Source of the DNA: Chlamydomonas sphaeroides
Lineage: Eukaryota; Chlorophyta; Chlorophyceae; Chlamydomonadales; Chlamydomonadaceae
Direction: 5' to 3'
Assembly: GCA_001662425.1 (NCBI GenBank)
Contig: BDDC01001588.1
Coordinates: 1 to 23,195 of the forward strand
Length of the DNA: 23,195 nucleotides
Below are positions 1 to 10,960 of the stretch, piece after piece. Both the position numbers and the translations under genes were made by a program. The notes under the pieces are model-generated. The model was given only the letters and a program-made list of their open reading frames with translations. It searched no databases and was not told the origin of the DNA. The first letter of the stretch is position 1; each line of letters opens with the position of its first letter.

Positions 1-66
1 CTGGGGCTGGGGCTGGGGCTGGGGCTGGGGCTGGGGCTGGGGCTGGGGCTGGGGCTGGGGCTGGGG
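1..66. repeat. (CTGGGG)11 tandem repeat
   Basis: Eleven perfect copies of the hexamer CTGGGG open the window, followed by imperfect copies to about 95. The G-rich strand has runs of four G every six bases and could form G-quadruplexes. The repeat may extend beyond the left edge. Confidence 0.97.
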
Positions 67-95
67 CCCTGCTGGGGCTGCGGCTGGGGCTGGGG

Positions 96-510
96 TGATG
101 TAGCAGACTATAGTGAGCCAATGAGGCGAAGACGCGTCGGGGGCTTGACCACAATCCCGTTCGACACTCAGTACACTGATCTGCCCTACTGGGGCAAACG
201 CATTGATTAATTGCCGGCGTGGGCTTGTCCCGGCCGGGCACTCAGGTGCTTGATAGGTGTCTAGGCACCGACGTTCTGGAACAGGTCCTCTGGGGACAGG
301 TCCTCAGGGCGCACAGGCGTCCGTAGTTGGGACCCCAGGGTCGGCTCCCAGACCGCCCGGGTCCCCGTCTCCAGCGCTCACGCTAAGGGAACGTGCCGTA
401 CACGTCCGTGCACCCAGGCACGGGAGGTTACAACATGCGGCTGCGGCTGCGGCTGCGGCTGCGGGCGGGGGCCGAGCGGCGAGGGGCGAGGAACTCTTGC
501 GGGCCGTGCT
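96..510 (+). other. Upstream region, no supported gene
   Basis: This stretch lies between the hexamer repeat and the proposed ATM start. It contains a (CGGCTG)4 run near 437-461 and short repeats of GACAGGTCCTC near 280-310. The part at 96-260 is less GC-rich than the gene. I see no convincing TATA box, splice pair or conserved ORF. It may be the promoter and 5'UTR of ATM or hold an unrecognised first exon. Confidence 0.5.
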
Positions 511-991
511 ATGTTGGTGCTAAGCCGTGCCTCGTGGCCAGCGCGGGCCAGGCGGTCGGCGGGCGACGAGGGGCTGCTGCTGCTGCTTTCGGAGCTGCTG
601 CGATACGGCCCCGGCTGCGCACTGCGCCGCCAAGCCACCGCCGCGGCCATGGTCCTGCGCCTCACCACACTGCGCCTCACCACACTGCGCCTCGACCTGT
701 GCACCTGAAACCTTACAGGCGCTGCAGAGCTTGGTGGAGGCGGACGAGGCGAGGCAGGCGGCCGCCGGCCACCGCAGCGGCGGCCGCAGCCACCAAGGCA
801 CGGCGGCGGCGGCGCTGCAGTCGCAGCACGCCGCGCACGGCATCGGCGGCGGCGGCGGCGGGCCCGGGGAGGCGCTGGCGGCGGCGGTGGCGGCGGCGGA
901 GCGCTGCCTGCAGCGGCGGCTGGCGGCGCTGCAGCGAGTGCCGGAGCCACCGGGCGAGGCAGCTGGCGGCGGCGGCGGCGGCGGCTGGCGG
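511..991 (+). CDS. ATM: ATM exons 1-2, tentative N-terminus
   Basis: Exon 1 (511-651) is proposed from the ATG at 511, followed by a helical Leu-rich stretch (LLLLLSELLRYG). Its donor at 652 (gtcctg) is weak, but it joins in phase to exon 2 (719-991), which has a clear acceptor (ccttacag) and donor (gtaagg). Exon 2 encodes ALQSLVEADEARQ and then Gly/Ala-rich sequence with an amphipathic Arg-rich helix. I do not recognise the TAN motif that marks the N-terminus of many ATM/Tel1 proteins. The true start could lie upstream, in another frame, or outside the window. The frame is open back to about 265 without another ATG. Confidence 0.4.
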
Positions 992-3900
992 GTAAGGTTG
1001 CCGGGTTTTCTGATCGGGCCCCGGACGGTTGGGCTGCAAGCAACCTCCGCCTGACTGTCATGAGTGCCATGCCGAACCCGCGACAGGGTGCGGCGGCTCG
1101 CGGCGGCTCCCCCGGCGATGACGACGACGACGATGGCTTTGGCGGCAAAACCCGCATGCCCATCCCGCGCGGCCGCGCCGGCGGCGGTAGCGCCGCCGCT
1201 GGCGGCGCCGCCGGCGGGACCGCCGCCGGCGCCGCCGCCGTTGCGGCAGCCAGCCAGCTTATGGTGCCTGGCGGCGGCGGCGGCGCGAGCCAGCTGCTGA
1301 CGGGGCCGGGCACAGCGGCGGCGGTGCTGGCGGCGGCGGCGGCGGCGGGCTCGCCCGCGGAGGTGGCGGCGGCGGCAGCGGCACGCAGCATCGGGCTGCT
1401 CGAGGTAGGCGCTCGGCCTTCTTCTGAGTCTGGCCGCCGCTACAGCTGTACGACGGCGCTCCTGCTTGCCTTGCATCCTGCTCAACACAATGCTTGCCCG
1501 ATTCCTGCCGCCGGCGTCTGCCGCTGGCGCCTGCCGCCGCCAGGCCTTTGTGCCGCTGTGCCCCGGCCGCGTCGCCGCCGCCGTCGACCGCTCCCTCGGC
1601 GCCCTCAGCCGCCGCGGCGGCGGCACCGCCACCGCCGCCAAGCCCGGCGGCGTCGGCAGGGGTGGCGGCAGCGGCGGCCACAGGCACCCGCTTGGCGGCC
1701 GCCACGCCACACAGCACGGCGGCGGCGGCGGCGGCGGCGCCTGGGACGGCGGCGGCGATGACGACGATGAAGACATCGAGGACCCTGACGGCGACGTCAC
1801 GATGGTCGATGGCGACGTCGACCGCCGCCGTGGCGGCGGCACCGGCGGTGTAGCGGCTCCGCCGCCGCCGCCGCCGCCGCCGGAGGCGCTGCTCGGCGCG
1901 TTGGCGCGCGCCGCCGTCTCCGCCGCCATCGGCGCCGGCACCGCCGCGTTAGCGGCCGCCGGAGGGGAGGGCGGCGGCGCCGCCGCCGCCGCCACCGGGT
2001 CGCCTGCCGTGGGGAGCGCAGGCAGCGCCGGCGGCAGCTACGCTGGCGGCGGCGGAGCCGCCGCCGCCACCGCCGACGCAGGCGCCGCCGACGCTGACCC
2101 CGGGCCGGCGGCGGCGGCGGCGCGCTACGCGCAGTCCGTCGCGCTGGCGGCGCTGGGGTCCGGCTGCGGCCTGCTGAGCCTCCGCCATCCCGGACCGGAC
2201 CGGAACGCGCCTTCGCGGCCCCAGGAGGCCCTCCTTGTGGCGGCGGCGCTGCAGATCAGACGCTTGGCGCGGCACCTCGGCGCCGCCGGCGCCGCGCAAC
2301 GGCGCCGCCGAGGCGGCGAAGCCGCCGCTGCCGCCAACCCAGCGGCGCTGGCGGCGCTGCTGGCGGAAGGCGGCGCGTTGGAGGAGCTGCGCGGCGCGCT
2401 GCGGGAGGTGAACGGCGCGTTCGAGGCGGGCGGCGAAGTGCCGTACAGCTGGCGGCTGCGTGCGGCGGTGGCGGCGGCGGCGGCGGAGCTGCTGCATCTG
2501 GACACGGATCGCTTCCGTGAGCGGGGCTGGGGGAGGGGCGCATGAAGGGGTTTTGCAGGGCAGGCATGCATGAACTGGACATGTACGCATGTTGCCACGT
2601 CCGGCCGCGTTCCGCGGAGCTGTGTGGAGCTCTGTGGACCGTGCGGTTGGCTGCAGCGCTTCGCGAGCTCGTCTTGCTCGGCCGCAAGGCCCGGATCTTG
2701 GCCCCGAGCTGGGCTGGTTGGTAGGGGAGGAGCTGTGCCGGACCTCACGCAGCGACAGCGCCTTCCCTCGCAACACACCGCTGTGCCGCCCTCAACGCTC
2801 GCACACCCTCACGCTGATCCTCCGCCTCGGCCGCCGCCGCCCTCCGCAGAGGACGAGCTGCAGGACCTCACCAACGCGCTGGTCTACCTGCCCTCGCGCG
2901 ACGAGCCCAGCTACCGCGCGCGCAGGGCCGGCGCGACCCTAGCCCGGGTGCTGTTCCGGCGCTTCGCCTTCCACGACCGCGTGCTGCCGTCCCTGGCGCT
3001 GCCGCCGCTGGCGGGCCAGGGCCGCGAGGCGGCGGAGGCGGGTGAGGGGGGTGAGGAGGGTGAGGCTTGGAGGATGGGGCAAGGGGCGGCGGGAGGGCTT
3101 GGGGCATGGGGTTGAGTGGCCGACTGGACACGTGCAGCGGGAGCGGGCCGGTGGCAGCCGACCGACAGGGCATTAGCAGCAGCGCCTGGTCCGGTCCGGG
3201 CGTCAGAGAACTGGTCTCCGAGCGAGCTCGAACCCCGCGACCCCAACGCCGCAGGCGACGGCGGCGGGCCCTCGCAGGCGTCGCAGGCGGGCGGGTCGCC
3301 CCCTCGCAGCCAGGCGGAGACGGCGGTGCTGGCGTACGCCGAGGTGCTGCAGGTGCGGGGGCGAGGGTTGGGGGCGGGCAGCGGCTCGTGTGTTCGTGCC
3401 GGCATGAGTGCCGTGGCGTGCCTGCTGCGGTGCTGGCGTACGCCGAGGTGCTGCGGGTGCGGGGGATCTAGGCAGGGGAGAGCGGGGGAACGGCTCGTGT
3501 GTGCGGGCTGTTCTAAGCAGGGGAGCAAGCGTAGGAAGGCCCCCAACGCCCGCCCTGCCTACCCTCGCACTTGCCCCCAAAACCCCTTCCCCCCAATCCC
3601 ACGAATCCGCCCTCCCCGCGCAGCTGTGCCCCAGCCTGGAGGTGCTGGTCGTGCGGCGCCTGCTGGCGCACGCCGCGCTCAGCACCACAGCGCCCCGCAG
3701 CGGGGCCGCGGCGGCGGCAGGGCCGGCGGCGGCAGGCGGCAGCGGCGGCGGCGGGGCCGAGGGCGGCCTGGTGGCGGCCTGCCTCCGGCTGGCGGCGGCG
3801 CGGGGCGGCTACGGCAGCGCGGCGGACTACCTGTCGGCCTTCATGCGGGTGGGTTGGGTCTGGAGTTGGGGCGCTGCGGTGGGGCTGGACTGGCGCTGGG

Positions 3901-6900
3901 GTGCCTTGCAGGGGTTGTGTGCAGCACGTGCAGCACGGAAGGCATATCTCGACCCCATGAACCCTGGGCACGTCGTTCGCTGCTGGCGGCTGTCCAGGTT
4001 TACAAACCTCCCCAGCTGCGCATGGGTGCATGGCTCGCCCCAAAAAGAGGCCACCCTGACCAGACGAACACAGTCGGTCATTATGCGGTTGTCGCCGGGG
4101 TATTTGAGGGGTCTCGGGCACACCGACAACCGTGCCCCATCCCCACGGGCCGGAGCAACGCTACTACGTTCCGCAGTGTTGGGACACTTGAACGCACGAA
4201 AGCGGCCAGGCACCGCTCTCTCCGACAGCCGCTCCCAAGCCAACCCGAGCCCCTGTTTCCCCTTTCGTCCCCTCATCCTCGGCCCTCGTTTCCCCGCCCA
4301 GCCCCTGGCATGGTCCTGGTTCCGCCTCCACGACCTGCCCGAGCTGCTGTCCGTGGCGCCGCTGCTCGCGGACCAGGGAGGCCAGGATCCGGGATCCGAA
4401 GCCGGATCCGGGCCTGGATCCGCCGCCGGCCTCGGACCCGGATCCCAACCCGGGCCCCTGCTGCTGCTGCCGGCTGCGCCCGGCGACGGCGCGGCCGCCG
4501 GCGCCGGCGGCTGGCGCTCGGCGCCTACGCCCGCCGCTGCGTTTCTGCGCCGACATGCCGGCTCCGTGCTGCTGCCGCTGGCGCTGGGCGACCAGGTGCA
4601 GGCGGCGGCGGCGGTGGCGGCGGCGCTGGGCGTCGAGGTCAGTCAGTCAGTGTGTGTCTGTGTGTCTGTGTGTCTGTGTGTCTGTCTGTCTGTCTGTGTC
4701 TGTGTGGGGGACGTGGGCAGGCCCGTGGTGCAAGGCGCCGTGCAGGGGTGCGGACTGCACTGGCACCAGCCCTGAGTTAGAGGGGAACGTGGGCGCTTGG
4801 GCGCTTGCGGACGCGGATTCTGGTGCCGACAGTGGGGCCGGCAGCGCCAAGAAGCTGACTGTGCCGCGGCAGGGTGCAAGCCTGCACGTCATCCGGACGC
4901 CGCCCCCACACACATCTCCCTCCCCGCCCCCTTCCCTGCCCTCGCCCCTCCTTTACCTCCCTTGCAGCTGCGGCCGCTGCTGGCCTCCTGCGTGCCGGGC
5001 CTGTTCGGGGTGCTGCTGCTGCTGCGCTCCTCGGGCTGCGAGGGGCTGATGGGCGCGGTGTCGGAGAACAGGCTGCTGGTGGGGCAGCAGCTGGGCATCG
5101 ACGAGGTGGACGACCAGATGGACGCACGGTGGGGCGCAGGGGCGTGAGGGGGGATGGTGGGGTGGTGGCGTTGGGTTCGTGTGGGGACACGGGGTCAACG
5201 GCGGGAGGGGTGGTGGGGTGGCGGGACTGAGGTTTGCTCAACGTGGGCAGCTGCGTGGTGGGGTTATGTGATGCGTGCGCCGCGCAGAGGTCATGGCCGC
5301 TGCCGGCGTGGGCTTAGGCGTGGGAGGTGCTACTTGCGGTTCCCTCGGGCCGCCCCGCCCTCTCGCTGCCTGGGTCACCCCACCCCTCGCTCTCTTGGGC
5401 ATTCCCCTCATCTCTGTGGGACTGGGAATGTTGTCTGCACTGGGTCCTTTGTGTCCCTGCTCTCGCACCCTCTGCCCACCTCCCTCTGCCCTCCTGCCCG
5501 TAGGCCGCACGCCTTCGTGTCCGACATGCTGCTCACCGTGGTGCCGCCGGAGGAGGCCCGCGCCGCCGCCGTGATGGCGGCGCCGCCCAGCCAGCAGGCG
5601 GGCGCCAGCCAGGCGGCATGCGGCGAGGTGCCGCTGCTGCCCTGCTTCAGTGCGCAGGTGGGGCCTGGTTGCGGGGAGGGGTGGGGGGAAAGCGTAGGAG
5701 GAGTGCCAGGGTTTGGCACGCGGTGGCTGTTGGCGAGGTGCCGCTGCTACCCTGCTTCAGCGCACACGTGGGGCCTGGTGGCGTTGTCTGGGGGCGGCCG
5801 GCAGGGGCCGGGTCGGGGGAGGGAGCCTAGGGCTTCCTCCTGGCTATACATCCCTCCGTAGTTTGGATTGGCGCACCTGGAGACTCATCGGGCGCCGCTG
5901 CGACCTTGCCCAAGCGCCTCCGTGGGGCCCCACTCCTCCGACCTAAGAGCGCCCACGGACTCTGCCACGCCTCCTCCCGGCCACCTGCTTCCCTCGCTCC
6001 CTCCCAACCCTCCCTGCCTTCCGTCCACCCGGGCAGGTCTTCGTTCGCACCGTGCGCTCGCTGCCCGGTGTGCCCGACCCCGCCGCCAGCGAGGCCATGC
6101 TGTGGACCGCCATCCTGCCGCACACCCGCACCGCCGCCGTGGCCGCGCAGCTGCACGCAGCCATCGCCCACACCGCCGGCGGCGGGGCAGCGCCAGGGGC
6201 AGCAGTAGCGGGCGGGGCAGGGGCAGGGGAAGGGGCGGCGCACCACCTCGGCCGGCGGCTGGCGGGGCTTGGCGCGCTGCTGGCGCTGCTGGGCCCGAAG
6301 GCAGCGGAGCCCGCGCTGGCCCGGTGCGGTCCGGTCCGGGGTCCGGGGTCCGGGGTCCGGGATTGACGGATCGGATCGGGGGCCGGAGGGCTCAGGGCCA
6401 ATCCGGATGCGGCCGCTGCCGTGCTGACCGCCGTACCGTTCCCCCGTACAGGTACCTGGCGCACATACTGATCCAGCTGCTGCCGTACACTGCCGTACAG
6501 CCTGCCGTGTGCGAGCTGCTCGGCAGCCTGCTGGACGAGCTCGAGGCGCCGGAGGCGGCGGCGGAGGAGCCTGGCGGCGCCGTCGCCGTCAGCGGCGCCG
6601 TCAGCCGGGCTGACCGCCTGGCGACGCTGGCGGAGCTGCTGCCACCGTTGGTGGCCGCGGCGGCGGAGGCGCTTGAGGCAGCGGAGCCGGCGGCGGCGGC
6701 GGCGGCCGCCGCCGCCCGGGGTGCCACGTTCGGCCTGCCGCCGCGTCCCGCCGCCGACGCTGGGGCGGCGGCGGCCGCTGGAGACGACGCTGCGCTGTCT
6801 TACGCTGTCGACGGCGGTTGGTGCGGTTGGTACGACCCGGATCCCGTGCTGCAGTCGTACGCTGACGGGTCTGACTACAGCCCCGTCACGGGGTTGGACG

Positions 6901-9900
6901 AGCGGTCGGCGGCGGCGGCGGCGGGCCGGCCGGCGCTGGCGGAGCTGCTCCGTCGGCTGGCGCTGGGCCCGGCGGCGGCGCTGACGGCCGGCGGCGGCGC
7001 AGGCCAGACGGTGGCGGGGGCGACGGCGGCGGTGCTGGCGACGGCGGCGCCGCTGCCGGAGCTGCCCGAGCTGGCCGAGGCCGTCGCGCTGCAGCAGGTG
7101 GGGTCGGCCGGTGGTGGGACAGCTGCGGCCAGCTAACCCTGGTATGCCCCCTTCCCTTACTGGGCCACGTACAGGGCCAGCTCAGCCAGCCGGCCTCAGC
7201 GCGCGTGCCGGCCCTGGCTCCAGCCTCGGTAGCCCCCATCACCCGTCCCGAGCTTGGGATGACAGCCCGGACTACCACTACCCGGGGGAGCTGGGTGGGC
7301 CGGCCTCGCGTCCCGCGCTGGCCGCCTGGGCTTGGGGCTGGGGCAACAACTGGGGCACCCCGGTGGCCCCCCACCCTCCGGTTGGGGGATGCGCACCCGT
7401 CGCCGCGCGTGCCCCTCCTAAGCACGGCAGCCCCAGGCCCCTTCATGGTTTGTGCCTGCTGTGCCCTTCTCTACCCGCCCCCGGCTCGTCAGTCTGGGGT
7501 CCAGGGATAGGGGCAGCCCGGCTCGCCGCCTGAGAGTAGAGTACCTGGCCCGACGTGTGCCTGCCTGCCGCGGCTTGCCCAGCTGCCCTCACTCCCGCCC
7601 GCTCCCTGCCGCAGCGGCTGGCCGCCGCCGTGCCCCCCTGGCGCCAGCTGGCGCACTTGGCGGCGGCCGTGCGCGGCCTGGCGCCTGCGGCCAGGGCGCG
7701 GCAGGCGGCGGCGGCGCGGCGGCTGGTGGCGGAGCGGTGAGGGGGAGGGTCCGGGGCAGGGTGCTGGCTTGGGATGGTTCCCCCGTGTTGCCAGACTAGC
7801 GCGTGACCCGCTGGGTACGGCCACCCTGTACGGTACCCGGGGGTTAGTTGGAATGGCCGCAACAGTGGCATCAACTGGGAGCCTGCTAACATGCTGCTAG
7901 CACGCCTGGTTTGCTAGCATGCGAGCATGCTTCTAGCATGCCGAGTCTGCCATCCTGCTAGTCGGCTAGTCATGCCACCGGTAGCAGCCAAGCTGCCGGC
8001 CTGCCGGCTGCGCTGGGCGGCTCCCGCCTACCGCAACCCGCCCCACGCCGGCAGATGGGACGAGCTTCTGGATGGCGCAGCAGAGGGCGACGGCGGCGGC
8101 GAGGGTGACGGCGCCGCCGCCGCTGCCGCGCCGCCGCGGCTGCTGCTGCCCGCCGCCGCAGCGGCGGCGTGGGACCTGGCGGCGGCGGCGGCGGACTTGG
8201 GCGACTCGCAGCTCAGCGAGCTGGCGGCGGCGCTGCTGACGGCGGCGCCGCCGGCGGACCCGCGCGCGCCGCCGGCGCCGGTGCCGCTGGCGGCAGAGGG
8301 TGGGTGTGCGCGTGTCGCACCCCGGGGGCCGTCGGGGGCCACGTAAGCGATTGACCGTCACGCCCGGTGGCATACTTCGCGCAGCGCCACTGTCCCCTGA
8401 AGCATACCTATCGCGCGGCATTCCCACAGGCGCCGACATCATCCGAGCGACGCGCCTCGCCAGCTCCCAGCCCCCCAGCCCATCGCCAGGCGCCGGCACC
8501 GCCGCCGCCGCTGATACGGCCACTGCCGCCGCCACCGCCCCTGCGGGCCGTGGCCGCCGCCGCGGCAGCGCCGCCACCGCGTCTGCCGCCGCCGCCGCCG
8601 CCGCCACCGCTACCACCCAGGCCCCCGGCACCACTGCCGGCGGGCGCAAGGGGAGGAAGAGCGCTGGCGCGCCGGCGGCGGAGCCGGCGGGGCCTGCCGC
8701 GGTGGCGGCGGCGCCCGAGGCTAGCGGCGGTGGCGGTGGCGCGGGGGGCCAGGCCGGCGGCGGCGGGGCCCGGGAGGAGGAGGACGCGGGCGACTGGATG
8801 CCATCGGTGCTGGCGCTGCTGGCGGGGAGGTACCTGGTGTCGCCGGACACTCAGGTGCGCGTGTGTGTCCAAGTGTTCAGCAGGACAGAACCCCACGTGT
8901 GTTCAGAAATAGGTAACACATAGCAAGCACTACCCGCGCGTGTGTGAAGGCGTCTGTGCTTGTGTGCCTCTGTGTTAGCGACCGGTCGGCGGGGCTGGGG
9001 CGGTCGGTGGGACGGGATGGGATGTGTGCGAGGGGCAGCCGACGGGCGCTGGGGCTCGCAGCAGCTGCCGCCGCGCGAGCGACATCGCGAGGATTGCTTT
9101 GGGCGACACCCACCCCCAAGGGTTTGCACGAGCTCGCCCCCCGCTGCCCGTCCTTCCATGCCCTTGCCGACTGCCCCCGCTGCGACCTCTTCTTGCAGCT
9201 GGTGGCGTGCGCGCAGGCGCTGGCCGCGCAGCTGCTGGCCCTGCCCGCCGCTCGCGACGCCCTGGCAGCGCTGCCGGGCGCCGAGGGCGACGCCGCGCGC
9301 CGCGCGCTGCGCATCTACCTGCCGGCGCCGGCCAGCAACGTCGTCAGCGAGGTGAGGCTGCGGGCGGCCAGGAAAACGGAAGGGCAGGAAAGGAAAAGAG
9401 AAAACGGCCACCTCAGATGGCTGAAAACGTCTTTTGCGGCTGTTATGTATGATTTCTCTTGGTGTGGTCATCCCTTCCAACAGACGAGGTGGCCGAGCGG
9501 TCTAAGGCGCTAGTTTCAGGACTAGCCAGCGGTGTCTGGCTTGAGCCTACTAGTCCGAAAGGGCGTGGGTTCAAATCCCATCCTCGTCATTTTTGGGTAG
9601 GTATTGCTATTTTCCACACGCTTGCTCGCACATCGCGACTGCACCGTCCTTGGCGGCCCGCCTTGCAGGTGCCTGCTGCAGCCTTGGCCGGCGGCGCAGC
9701 TCATGCGGCCGCCGCGCCCGGTGTCGACCCGCTGGACAGCGACGAGCTGTGGCGGCTGCCCCCGCCCGACGCCGGCGGCGCGGACGCCTGGCTGCGCCGC
9801 CTCACGCCCGCGCTGCTGGCGCTGTGCTCCGACCCCGCGTTGCGCCTCCTGAGGCCCCTGGTGGGTGGGCATTGGCGTAATGGCCGCAGGCGCAGGCACG

Positions 9901-10920
9901 TGGCAGCTCACCGCCGCGGGTGCCCAGGCCCCAGGCAGCGCACCGCCCCAGCGCCCAGGCGCCCGCAGTGACACTTATCTTGGTCGCGTGAGCGCCGGAT
10001 ACCGTGCTGCCTTCGCGTACCTTCGCTTTTTTTGACCCTTGTCAGCCGCCCGCGGTGTGCTCCGTCGCCGCCCCCTTCCGACTCCTGTCCTACGCTCCCA
10101 CCACGCAAGCTGCACCAGCAGCCGCGCAGGGGCCTCGTGCAGCCCCACCCTCTTGCCCGCCGCCACTGCGTCGTCCGGTGCCCCACCCCCGCCCTGGGCT
10201 TGACACGCTCCCCCACCTTCTCCCCCCACCGCACCTCCCCCGGCCCCCCAGGCCCGGCTGCAGGCCCCCCTGTGCGAGGCGCTGTGGCCGCCCGCGCTGC
10301 TGAGCCTCGCCACCACCGGCGCCGCCGCCGACCCCAGCCTACCCGCCCGACTGGGCAGGAAGATCCAGACCCACGTGCTCGCCCTGGCGGCGCCGCCCGG
10401 CGCCGCCGCCGCCCGCNNNNNNNNNNNNNNNNNNNNNNNNNNNNNNNNNNNNNNNNNNNNNNNNNNNNNNNNNNNNNNNNNNNNNNNNNNNNNNNNNNNN
10501 NNNNNNNNNNNNNNNNNNNNNNNNNNNNNNNNNNNNNNNNNNNNNNNNNNNNNNNNNNNNNNNNNNNNNNNNNNNNNNNNNNNNNNNNNNNNNNNNNNNN
10601 NNNNNNNNNNNNNNNNNNNNNNNNNNNNNNNNNNNNNNNNNNNNNNNNNNNNNNNNNNNNNNNNNNNNNNNNNNNNNNNNNNNNNNNNNNNNNNNNNNNN
10701 NNNNNNNNNNNNNNNNNNNNNNNNNNNNNNNNNNNNNNNNNNNNNNNNNNNNNNNNNNNNNNNNNNNNNNNNNNNNNNNNNNNNNNNNNNNNNNNNNNNN
10801 NNNNNNNNNNNNNNNNNNNNNNNNNNNNNNNNNCGTCTGGTGCTGCGGTGCCTGGAGCTGCTGCGGCGGCGGCACCGGGCCGTCGCGGCGGCGAGGCTGC
10901 CAGGGCACAGCGCGGCGCGC

Positions 10921-10960
<40 letters not shown>

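Noticed and set aside
1..66. CRISPR-like or G4C2 disease-type repeat
   Set aside because: The unit is a six-base perfect tandem without spacers, and the sequence is GGGGCT rather than GGGGCC; it is a simple microsatellite.
378..1995. Long minus-strand open frames of 337 and 491 codons near the left end
   Set aside because: Translations are poly-Ala, poly-Pro and poly-Arg shadows of GC repeats, without any domain, and they conflict with in-phase plus-strand exons 2-4.
3116..4780. Uninterrupted plus-strand frames of over 450 codons spanning introns 6-8
   Set aside because: The open frames read through clear donor and acceptor sites and the TG microsatellite; conserved helical sequence is confined to the exon parts, and the split phases agree with splicing.
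7200..7430. Possible extra exon in intron 12 with a Trp/Pro/Gly-rich open frame
   Set aside because: Exon 12 joins exon 13 in phase without it and there is no good acceptor-donor pair of matching phase; left as intron.
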